From positions 2,803,679 to 2,867,678 of the forward strand of contig JAGGNK010010337.1 in the NCBI GenBank assembly GCA_017590115.1: a DNA stretch of 64,000 nucleotides, written 5' to 3'. Source of the DNA: Montifringilla adamsi (Eukaryota; Chordata; Aves; Passeriformes; Passeridae). The position numbers and the translations under genes were made by a program. The first letter of the stretch is position 1. Each line of letters starts with the position of its first letter. The notes beneath the pieces were generated by a model. That model had not been told where the DNA came from and searched no databases. It was given only the letters and a program-made list of their open reading frames with translations. Below, piece by piece: positions 52,607-62,575 of the stretch.

Positions 52607-55580
52607 ACATTTGAAAGTATCTTTACTAATCAATAAATAAATAATGATTATTATTGTGTATGCAATGTGATTCAATTCCTAGAATAGGTTCCTCCCATTT
52701 GCTAAACAACTCTACCTGTGCGTTTTAGTGCTGTCTGCCAGGTTCTCTGGCTTTCCTTCAGAAGACACTGCTTGTTTCATGAACAGTGCTCTGGCTTTGT
52801 AATGTAGCAGGTTACAGTCATGTAAAGGCATAAATTTACTAAAATGTAGTAAATTTTATTTGTAAGTTAAGGGATTGGTCTGTTTTACATTCACCTTCTG
52901 AAATTCTGGGACATCTGTGCTCTCCAGTCTAGGTCAATTACATCACGCTCTGAACACACTCCTAATATAAAAATCTCATTAAACTGCAGAACAAACCAGA
53001 AACAATGGAGTATGAGCTGAAAGAAGTTTTCTTCATAGCGTGCTGAACATATTCATGATTAAAAAGTTTCATTTTCCTCAAGTGAAAAAATAAGTTTGCA
53101 GTGAAATAAAATGGCTTTGTTGGAGTCAATAAATGCAAGTCAATGGCAAATCCATGCTGTTGGCACAAGGCAGGTTGTGGGTGTTTTTCTATCTGTGATA
53201 TTCAGTGAAAAAAAATTCTCATCATAGATCAATATTTGATAGCAGATAGGAAACACGTGTTCTTGTTTATTAGAAAATTGTCTAACTGCAATGAATTTCA
53301 TTATCTAGTACACTTTTTCCATGTATTTTTTGTGCTTCCCTGTCATATGCATTTAATGTATTCTACTGAAAGAAACTGAGTGTGTAGGTGCAATAATACA
53401 GAGTAACACCCAAAATCTTCAGAAACTAATACTTTGGTGCATTCTTAAAACAAAGATTTTAAGAACGCAACAAAGTACAGGACAAACAAACAAGTGGCAA
53501 CTTGTCACCCGGCTCAGAGCTCAAAGGAACAAGTATTGAAAAGGTAACTCTCAAAAAACCTCAAAAATGAAAGAATATATTAGCTTTCCCTGACTTTTTT
53601 ACCCAACAGAACACTTTTGATCCCTTTACATAAGTTTACCACCAAGGACTACATTTCCTGGATTCAGCTATTTGCTCAGAGGGTGAGGCAGCTCCACTCC
53701 TCTCCCTGTCACCATAGCACACTGAAGCTGTGCTCAAAACAGTTAAAAAGAGGAAACAGAATCATTACACAAAGGCGTTTTTAAAGAGCAATCTGAGCTC
53801 CGCTGAAACTCTAGGCTTCAGAAATACTAAAAAAGTACAATTAGCTGATTAAACTTTTAATCAGTCTGCTAGCAAAACTCTGTTCATCCTGTTTTCAACA
53901 GCAAACTTGTTTAAATGTATTTTAAAGGATCCTAAAGAAGAAAATTCAAATTTAACAACAAATGTGAATTCTCACTGGAGTTTTAGAACAAATGGCTTGG
54001 ACACCTATAAGCATGGCTACTTGAAACTTGCAGAAGGATTTAGACTCCTGAATTGAGCTGAGAGGAATTGTTCATATATTCCAGCATTCTGTGAAACTTA
54101 CTACAACGACCAGGCTGGCTTCAAACTTTTGTCAGACCTAAAGCAAAAATCTGACAGAAATCTGCTGGGATTTCTGGCAGAAATTACTGGTCACCGAGGT
54201 CCTGGTAGGGTTTGTTGTCAAGGTTGTCTGAGGCAGGTATCTGAAGCATTCCCCAGATATGCACAGTGAAACTGGCATTTTGAAACTGATACTGTGGTTA
54301 TTAAGTCTTCAGATACTTTAGAAGTGGTCTGGAATTAAATATTCTGTGGTCAAAAGCTGAGACCACTTAACTCTGCAGCTACTCCTACCCTGTAAGCAGA
54401 TTACTGAGACACAAAATTAAAGCATGCAGATGAATTTTAAAAATATACAAGAACTATAAGAAATATTTTTCCCTGGAGATTTGCCAGTGGAAAATGTTGC
54501 AAACTTGTCTGTTTCTTCAAGAGCATGTCCAGCAGATCCCATCTACTATAGAATGATATGTTCTCACAGACAGAAATGGAGATCGCTTCAAAGCTATCAG
54601 TCAGGGCTGACTACAAAGAATCCTCCTACTCAGCTGTTCTCCAGAATCATCTTTCCAACATGTAAATATGAACAAAACATTAACCAGAGAATTAATGAAA
54701 ATAACTCTGATTTATAGTCCATATCTGATTTACACACATACCTTCTATTGTAAGAAAACAAGCACTGAGAATTATTACCCTTTCACTTTTTTTTCTACCT
54801 CAGTAATTACACAGAAACATTGCTAAAGGCTGTACCAGGGAAAATTCTGGCTTTTTTGTGTCCAATACCACTTGACAGAACAAATCAAAGATGTAAAACA
54901 GTTTGAAATTAATTGCCTCAAAAGGAGACACCTTCACATTCTAATATAGAATAAGAAGAAACTTGAGCTGGAAGGAATTAAGGAGTGGCCTTTTAAGTCA
55001 TGATTGTACTAATTCATGGAACAGATAGAAATTTCTCCTGCTGGCAGAGTAGGTTTGCATTCAGGAATGGATGTTAACACAGGAAAAGTCCAGTATGGAT
55101 GATGAAAAGATGGACAGAAATATGTGCATGTGCTAGTAGCACGTGGAGACAAATAGTCCAAAGAATGCTCAGATGACATTTGACGTTACCAGCACATGAC
55201 AACACACTGCATTATATTTAAAGACAAGAACCAGGATGACATGTCTAAGCTTCCAGAGCTCTTCATGTTACTTGCTCACTTAACTTCTAGTATCCATCCA
55301 AAATTAACCTTAAGTGTCTCCCTGTACAAGTGTAAAAATAGGAAAAAGAAGGAGCATCTGCATATTTGATCCCATGACACCACTGACATTTTACTAATTT
55401 TATGAGATGAATAAATGAAAGGGGTGACTTCACAAAATTCACTTTGATATAGTTTAGTGGTATAAAGGTAAACTTAGATTAGGCAAATCAAAATAATTCT
55501 ATTGAACTTGTACTGGTAATACCAAACCCTCCAGCAGAGGCTAATTCACCCTGTTTGTTGAATACAGATGTATCCTGCTG
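52607..55580. other. Unannotated AT-rich stretch
   Basis: No gene recognised. A segment at about 54943-55000 on the - strand is weakly reminiscent of a CR1 3' end (GAGCTGGAAGGAATTAAGG), but I do not call it. Confidence 0.55.
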
Positions 55581-55597
55581 AAAAAAAAAAAAAAAAA
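55581..55597 (+). repeat. Poly(A) run of 17
   Basis: Seventeen A after CCTGCTG. No recognisable retroposon body upstream. Confidence 0.9.
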
Positions 55598-56689
55598 GCA
55601 CCCTAACTTATAATTTCTCTATCTCTGACCAGTGTCACTATAAGATGCAAGAGAGGATTCTCAAAACTCTGTATGTGAGTTTCCAATCCTGACTAGAAAC
55701 TGTGAGGAAAGCTCACTTCTCTCCTTTTAAATGATGTAAAGTTAGCATTATTCAAAAAAATAAAAATCACTGGAAGCTACTCAGATATCATGGTAATGGT
55801 GACAACAGTAGGTACCCAAAGATAATTAAATAGGCTTACTGACTATTGCATAAGTGCTTTTCAGAGTTTGTCATCTCACACAGAAGAAATTACAGGGTGG
55901 GTATGTGAAAAAAAGGAGCAAAAAACCAGAATCTAAGGGGAAAAGAGACTTTATATTTCCATTGTCCTAACAAATCAATATTTTGAAATAACACTTTGTT
56001 ACAGAGCTCCCTTTTTTCTCCGGCAAAGTGAGTATTGTTCATATTTATGTGAAATCTGTCAGGTCAATGTGAGATGCAGTCAACAGAGAGCAACAGAGAA
56101 AGACATTTTGGAAGGACACCACTTGTTGCATGTTCCTAAGTTTTAGCTTAAGCCAGTTTGATCTTCATTCTGCTCTCTAGTGGGTATTCAGAGAGCCAGA
56201 ATTGGGCTTTATTATTCCAGAAAGCCACACATCTCCTATGTATGGCAAACATTTATTCTTAATAGATCCCACAGCAATTCCATCAAGATACTAAATAAGA
56301 GCAAGGGTAGGGTTGTCAGGCACTACAGATGAGTGCTCTGGGAGCAAAGAGCTGCTCATCTACCATGTGTCATGGGCTTTTCAACATATTTCCATCTTTC
56401 CCTCGGATTAGCTGAAGAATGGAAAGGAGAGTTTGGCAACCAAATACATGCCTCTGCTTAGGCAGAACTAAGAAGAATGAGGAAGGATTACTTCCCTTAT
56501 TTCATGGGCAGGAAAAATCATCCATCAGAATGACAAATGCAGTACCTTTATAGGCTCACAGCCATTCTCTGAGCAATTCTGTGGTGCTATTATGAACTCA
56601 CTGCTACTTTCCTGTTAATCTGCTTTTAAAAACCCCAACAGCTGCTGAGAACACCAACAATAATGCTTTTAATAATAACCAAACCTTAT
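55598..56689. other. Unannotated noncoding stretch
   Basis: No gene or repeat recognised up to the start of the CR1 copy. Confidence 0.6.
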
Positions 56690-57033
56690 GCAGAAACCTT
56701 AGAGCAGCCTTCCAGTATCTAAATGGGGGCTACAAGAAAGGCAGCTAGGGAGATTTTACAGGGGCATGTAGTGATAGAACACAGAGGAATGACTTTAAAC
56801 TGAAATAGGAGAGGTGTAGATTAGATACTAAGGAGAAATTTCACTATGAGGCTGGTGAGGCACTGGAACAGGTTGCTCCAGAAGCTGTGGATGGCTCCAT
56901 GCCTGGCAGTGTTCAAGGCGAGGTTGAATGAGCTCTGAGCAACCTGGTCTAGTGGGAGGTGTCCCTACCCACGGCAGGGGGTTGGAATGAAATGATCTTT
57001 AAGGTTCCTTCCAACCCAGGCCATTCTGTGATT
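56690..57033 (+). mobile_element. CR1 LINE 3' end (best preserved copy)
   Basis: About 340 bases of CR1 3' sequence in + orientation, 5'-truncated as usual. Recognisable words in order: AGCAGCCTTCCAGTATCTAA, GGGGCTACAAGAAAGGCAGC, CAGGGGCATGTAGTGATAGA and TTTAAACTGAAATAGGAGAG. These are followed by TTAGATACTAAGGAGAAATT, GGTGAGGCACTGGAACAGG, TTGCTCCAGAAGCTGTGGAT and CTGGCAGTGTTCAAGGCGAG. The end carries GAGCAACCTGGTCTAGTGGG, AGGGGGTTGGAATGAAATGA, CTTTAAGGTTCCTTCCAACC and CCATTCTGTGATT. This is the final coding/3'UTR region of CR1 and supports a bird or reptile source. It seems younger than the other copies here. Confidence 0.95.
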
Positions 57034-59562
57034 TGAATACCTCAAAGTATAAGTAGGTTGACTCAAACTCTAAAAGGGGAACAGCACAGAAGGCCGTGAA
57101 TGCAAGTTTGTGTTTATAGGACTACCAACATGGGTGGATCAGACAGTTAAAAAGAATGGATTGCATCATGGAGCTCCTGAAACAATGAATGACCAGAACC
57201 AAACAGAAAGCAGGAGTAAAAAGGAATCCTTATGTTTGCATCAAGAGCCATGAACAATTCAAGGGCACAGTCAGGTACAAGACATGTAAAATAAACTCAT
57301 GTCGAAATATCTGGAGAGAATTTCAACGCTGTTGGGTCAGGAATTTTTTTCCAGCTGAGACAGAAGGGCAGAAGGTGAATGATGGCATTTACATCTATAA
57401 AAAAATGAACCTTGTGATCTTTGTTGCTGTATTAAACAGAAACTATAGTAACTTCTCTGAGAAATCTTTTTGTGTTAGAACTCTGTGGATTAATAGGATG
57501 CCCAAACTAATCTGGGAGTCTAGAAACAGGACTAAGTGGATATTCTCAAAAGACTGTGTTTCAATAGACCTCTCATGCTCTGGAGCTTGGATAGGAATAT
57601 AATGACTACTCCACTTCATCATCTAATATCTGTTAAAGACATTTAAATACTTCCTTAGTAATATTACTTCCTCCGGTTACAACAACTGCAGACTGAGACG
57701 TCCTGGGAAAATATTCTCTTATCTATAGAGCCTCTGTTTTTCTGTTACTATGAAACTTCTGTCCTTCATTAACATTCAAATCACCTTCTTTCTCTGCAGC
57801 TGGTGGAGAGGCACTTCACTTTTTTGTCCTAGCAGCGATATAGCAGAACCTTTAACCAAGAACAGGATGTGTCTGAGATCACCTTTAGGGTTTAAAGTTT
57901 GTAAACTCTTAGGTTTTTTAGAATCTTGACGGCAAAACAGAGAAACGGTCCAGGAAATAGCTGTAATTTGGAATCATCCTTTTCTTTCTTTTCTCCCTGT
58001 TTTTAGAACTGTTGTTTCAAATAAACTGGCCTTAAACACTGCATAAGGGGCTATTCCAGGAGGTGTTCTGGTGAGACATGTATTTGCTTTCTTTGAAAAA
58101 AAAGTCTCAAAAAAATGCTGCTTTCCCTAACACCAGATAACCGCGCCCTTCCACTCACAAAAATACCAAAAATTGTAAACCTACACCTTTGAAGAGAGAA
58201 AGAACACCTTAGGACAGCAGAATTCAACACTTCTTTCACCTTTGTTAGGCTTAGAAAGAGTTTTGCAAATAGACTTTTGCAACACTACCAAAGAAATCTT
58301 GGGTCAAATTTGGCAGAGAAACTAGAAAGCGAGGTTCACTCAGCTGTGATCTAGTTTTCAGTGCAAAGAGCTAAAGATTAAAACTGTTCCCTTTAGTAAT
58401 ATCACTTATACCTTTCCTGGACAGAATTACATATTTGTAACATATTTCAGTGACTTTTCATATGCATTACTGGAAGGGTAAAAATACCTATTTTAATGGT
58501 GCTAGCCAATTATTTGGGAACTCCCATCCTGAAGGTTAAACACCAGTTCTCAAAATTTTTGAGTATTATCAACAATGAATATTAAACTATAAAGACAAAG
58601 TTTAATATATTTACTATAAATACCATTTTCCACAAAATACAATTTTAGTTTGCAGCTGGATAAAACACAGAATATTTCTAGATCTTGGAACTTATATTAT
58701 ACTACTTATATCTATGTTCTGTCACCAGTCCATTTTAATTTAATAAGTTAACCCTTAACTGCCAATTCTTTTTTTAACTGCAAAAAAATTATATTTTATT
58801 CTTTTTAGTTTGTAATATTGCATTTTTTTCACTACAGTCATTAATGGTAATATTGTGATTATATTAACAATGAATGGTCAATTACTTTTTACATCCTGCT
58901 GTTTTTCAGTTTGTAGAATTAGTGCAACTGGTTAACTTATTTTGGCGTTCAGTTACTTATATAGTTCCTACTTGGGAGTAAAACAAAAGCTTTAATTGAA
59001 TCAGAGACAATTTTTTTTAAAAACCTTAATTTTTTTTTTATATGCTTCTGTTAGATTATGAATTTGTTTGTCATAGTCTCAAAATTTATTAAGGCTCCAA
59101 TGTAATTAACTTACAAAATATGGCCTAAAAACAAATTTTAAAACCTATCACATTTTGAAAGAAATAACATGAAACTACTTCATTCAAGGTAGTGAAAGCT
59201 TTTCTTTGATGAACACTAAATGCTCTGTTGTGCTAGATGGGAACTGCATGACCATATCTTACACCAAAAAAACCCAAATTTTATCCTGTAGCTATATAGC
59301 CACAATATTCTTTAAAATTATGATTGGCTGAAGGGAATATTTTTACAACTGAAGCCTAACATGAAAACAAGCCTTTGGCACATATTTATTGAAAAATGCT
59401 AAAAAGGGAAGGAAAATGTATAATTCCTATAATAAGTAGAACATGGAGAACCATGTACCACTTAAAAGCAGTAAGATATTTCCTAGTGAGTGTGGGTAGC
59501 TTGAGAGTTATTAACATGTCAGTAGTTTAAAATTGCCCCTACTGAATGGTAATACAAGTAGT
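57034..59562. other. Unannotated noncoding stretch
   Basis: No gene recognised. The 137-codon + strand frame at 57189-57602 follows the CR1 end directly but resembles no CR1 or other known protein. 58500-59200 is very AT-rich. Confidence 0.55.
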
Positions 59563-59584
59563 AGTAGTTGTTACGACAACTACT
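59563..59584 (+). repeat. 9-bp perfect hairpin with TACG loop
   Basis: AGTAGTTGT at 59563-59571 pairs exactly with ACAACTACT at 59576-59584, leaving only TACG in the loop; two further G-U pairs could extend the stem in RNA. UACG belongs to the stable UNCG tetraloop class, although the usual C-G closing pair is here U-A. The stem grows from a GTA triplet run just upstream. Confidence 0.8.
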
Positions 59585-59707
59585 GTATCTATAATTGTAA
59601 TAATTGAAAGCAGTGTTACAGCCATTTGTGGCTAATCCCTCTTTTGGGCACCAAAATTTGCCATCCCTTCTATGATTATAGTTTAAAAAAACCCATTAAA
59701 TTATCAA

Positions 59708-59812
59708 AGAGTAAGAAAGGAAACAAAGGTGAAATGAGCTGCTCATAGCCATAAAACCAGGAACAAAAACCACAGGTCAACCTGCCTGGACACAAACACT
59801 GAATGACCTTGA
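59708..59812 (+). mobile_element. Possible MIR-like SINE 3' remnant
   Basis: In + orientation, AAGAAAGGAAACAAAGGTGA recalls the GATGAGGAAACTGAGGC part of MIR. ATGAGCTGCTCATAGCCATA follows where GTTAAGTGACTTGCCCAAGG-TCA belongs. Then AACCAGGAACAAAAACCACA and GGTCAACCTGCCTGG stand for GGGATTTGAACCC-AGGTCTGCCTGACT. Order and spacing fit but identity is low, so this is weaker than the 25.1 and 43.0 kb copies. Confidence 0.5.
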
Positions 59813-60828
59813 AGGGTTTGCATTTTCTCAGCTCATGAAAACTTATGAAAATATCCTCTCTCTGCACCCAAACTGGAGTGAATCTGAACAGCCACCAAGA
59901 AGAATGCCTAGGAAAAATATATCAGAGCGTGGTACTTACCCCAGAGACTGGAGACTGGCACTAACTCTCAAGGAGAAACAAGTGCATGGAAGCTGATCCC
60001 TCCCATCTTCACCCAGTTACACCACCAAATTAGCCTCCCTTCCATTTGCAGGTGCTGCTCCCCTGAATGCTAATGCTGATCACATGTGCTTACAAGGCAA
60101 AGAAAAATCCCCTAAATTTCATTGGGCTGGACAGAGCAGTATTTCAAGAAGCAGCTGTTGTTGGTAGCGTTCAAGTTTATTGGCAATCCTTATAAAACTA
60201 CCCCCAAAACACATACTGTATCTGATCTCATGTTAAGAAGGCTTTTCTCTAAAGAGTATTGAATCACTTTAATGTAGATTCTAATGCTGCCTTACTCCGC
60301 TTTCAAGGTAGCCAGTAAATTCAGCTTTACTACAGTACTATAAAGATGTGAAAGAACTGTAACAGCATCTAAAAATGAGCTGTTGCCACTATACTGTTCA
60401 GTTTAGAAAACTCTAAACAGAATACTGATGAAAAATGTTAATGATAGTTTGCTGAGTTGCCAAGAGAAATGAGACAAGACAATTCACTACATTTTTGTTG
60501 TAAAATGTAAATTATAACATCCTAAAGAATCTGCCACAGATCCAAGAAGGACTAAAAGGAAGATCTAAACAATTTTTTAACAAGAGCTATCCAGCAGCCA
60601 TACCTACCTAATCAGTATAATCACAGCAAAAACCTCAGTATTCACAGGATTTTAACTCCTGCAAAGTCCTGTCTATTGCAATGAAGGACCTCAAAGTATT
60701 TACAGCACTTTGCTGAACTAAGGCCGTAATCATATATGTATTATACACCTCTGAGCAGTTTGCCTTAGATCACTAATACAGTCTCAATAGACTGGATAAG
60801 TAGGAAAATTCAAAGTACTCTAATAGTG
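59813..60828. other. Unannotated noncoding stretch
   Basis: No gene or further transposon recognised. Confidence 0.6.
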
Positions 60829-61095
60829 TCAGGGGAAGTTTAGATTGTCCATCAGGAAAAGGTTGTTTTCCCGATTTCCAGAGGGTGTCTGGGCAATGGA
60901 ACAGCTCCCCAGGGCAGTGGTCACAGCACCAAGCCTGCCAGAGCTCAAGAAGCATTTGGACAATGCTCTCAGGCACAGGCATTTAACCAAGAACAGGATG
61001 AGATTTGTGGGTGTGATTTCTCTTGTGCAGGGCCAGGAGTGGGACTCATTGATCCTTGTGGGTCCTTTCCACTCAGGATATTCTATGATTCTCTG
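60829..61095 (+). mobile_element. CR1 LINE 3' end
   Basis: About 265 bases of CR1 3' sequence in + orientation. It opens with GGGGAAGTTTAGATTGTCCA and AGGAAAAGGTTGTTTTCCCG. Next are GAGGGTGTCTGGGCAATGGA, ACAGCTCCCCAGGGCAGTGG, CAAGCCTGCCAGAGCTCAAG and AAGCATTTGGACAATGCTCT. It ends with GCAGGGCCAGGAGTGGGACT, GATCCTTGTGGGTCCTTTCC and ATTCTATGATTCT. The final words carry the short ATTCTATG-type terminal repeat unit of the family. This is a different CR1 subfamily from the 56.7 kb copy (INTGTCCA...GGGCAGTGG type). It contains a middle segment at 60980-61000 that is not typical of CR1 (see findings). Confidence 0.93.
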
Positions 61096-62058
61096 TGAAA
61101 TGTCAGAAATGCCCCCTGAGCCTGTGATCCTTTAGCTTTGAGACAGTGGCTTGTCTCCTTTATCACACCCATGTCTCTGACCCTGAGACTGAAAATGAAT
61201 ACTGTCTTTCTTCAGTGGTGATAATGAAATTATTTTACAGCCCCAGCCCTTCCCCAGACTCTGTAAACTAATTCCATGGTGTGACCTCAGTCCTACAACT
61301 CACACATGGCACAGAAGGTACAGAGAAAAGGCAGAAAGGAGAGGCACTGTATCCCCTGGCATCTCTGCGTGGCAGCTGGTGAGACAAAACAAAAAAAAAT
61401 CAGATCACTGCCTAGAGAGTCTATTGGCAACTCTCAGTTGCATCTGGGAACAATGACCCATCAAAGCTAACTACGCATTGTTAATATCCCTACCTAATCC
61501 AGGCAATGGGAAAGAAAAGTACAGAGTGCCCTAGCAAATGCTACAACCTTCCAACTCATTCACATCTTCATTTTCCTGGGTCTGGAAAGGACATAAACAA
61601 CCATTATTGCAGCAGTGTCCCCAGTGCTGCCATTAACATCATCTGGGGCCAGGCTGGGGGTGAGGGTGCATTCACCGCTGCCAGAAGGTGTTTATTCCAT
61701 ATTCTCACAAAATACAGAGAAGCCAAGGAGGCTCTATTTCATGCTTCCACCTCACTGGTCTAGGAAGAAATTAATGTGGTGCAGAACTTGCCTACAGTGA
61801 TATACTTGGATCTGGGAAACAAGTTTCTGAGGGCTGGATTATGATTTTCGGGATGCAGAATTTTCGAGCTATTGGGTTCTAAGCCTGCACAGTCTTAAGC
61901 TTGCAGCTATTGGCATGTTTGACATTTTAAACTATGAAATACCAACCTATTTTGAAATTGTCCAAATCATTAGTTGTGGAATTTTCCTAGCACTTCATGA
62001 ATACCACTGTTAATTGGGCAATTAACTCGAAACTACAGAATATGCTGTGATGGCATGA
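61096..62058. other. Unannotated noncoding stretch
   Basis: Less AT-rich than average. Open frames at 61506-61763 and 61615-61800 (+) have no domain. No further transposon is called, although upstream LINE sequence too diverged to read may precede 62059. Confidence 0.5.
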
Positions 62059-62301
62059 TATGATATAAGCCATGTAAAAGAAGGAACAGCCAAGCAACTC
62101 AGTATGTTGAAAGATATTAATGAAGTGGCAAAATCTGCCAGAAAAATAATAATGGGTGATTTTAACTACCCCAATATTAACTGGTTGAATAACACATCTG
62201 TACATGGTTTGGAGAAGCAGCTTATTGATACTATAAATGGCTTCTTTTTGGAGCAGCTCCTTCTGGAGCACAGAGGAGGAGGAGTTCCACTCAGTTATTA
62301 A
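62059..62301 (+). pseudogene. Relic of LINE ORF2 endonuclease domain (CR1 clade-like)
   Basis: An open stretch of about 80 codons in + orientation contains MGDFNYPNINW (codons for GDFN near 62152-62163), the conserved GDFN-x-P-x-I-x-W signature of apurinic endonuclease domains in CR1/L2-clade LINE ORF2 proteins. Before it lies an acidic-helix-like KDINEVAKSARK segment. After it come LEKQLIDTINGFFLEQLLLE and RGGG, matching the family order (a FLxTxNxxFLxQLVxEPTRG-like stretch). The reading frame is closed by stops on both sides and the rest of the endonuclease, the reverse transcriptase and the 3' end are missing, so it is a dead fragment. The sequence differs from the usual bird CR1 wording (PDICWxxNTA), suggesting an older or different CR1-like lineage. 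The encoded activity in living elements is target-site nicking for retrotransposition. Confidence 0.75.
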
Positions 62302-62303
62302 TT

Positions 62304-62322
62304 TGTGTGTGTGTGTTTGTGT
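62304..62322 (+). repeat. GT microsatellite (interrupted)
   Basis: About seven GT units, then TTTGTGT. It begins directly after the LINE fragment ends and may mark the truncation point. Confidence 0.85.
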
Positions 62323-62556
62323 AGAAAGCAAGCATGGGTGTTCTGCTAAACAACAATGGCCATGGGACAATGAGCTTGAATCTGGATGATGAAGTATTTC
62401 AAATGGTAACCAAATAGTTAATGGCAGGTGGGTGGGTGAGGAAAAACCCATGAACAACAGACATCTCGAAGGGATGGCTGTTTTGGAGGAATGAAGGAGT
62501 TTATTCACACACAGAAACAAAACACCAGAATTAAAAAGAGAAGGGAGGAAAATATT
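62323..62556. other. Unannotated segment
   Basis: No gene recognised. A 177-codon - strand frame (62520-61987) runs through this segment, the GT repeat and the opposite strand of the LINE fragment. It is a shadow frame and not credited. Confidence 0.6.
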
Positions 62557-62575
62557 AAAAAAAAAAAAAAAAAAA
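62557..62575 (+). repeat. Poly(A) run of 19
   Basis: Nineteen A after an A/G-rich segment. It lies about 250 bases after the LINE endonuclease relic but no LINE 3' end is recognisable in between, so a tail relationship is not supported. Confidence 0.9.

Noticed and set aside
54943..55000. Possible - strand CR1 3' end
   Set aside because: GAGCTGGAAGGAATTAAGG recalls the CR1 end in reverse, but the match is short and no upstream CR1 words follow.
57189..57602. 137-codon + strand frame just after a CR1 end
   Set aside because: No domain or CR1 similarity; probably chance.
61987..62520. 177-codon - strand open frame
   Set aside because: Runs antisense through the LINE endonuclease relic and a GT microsatellite; it is a shadow frame.
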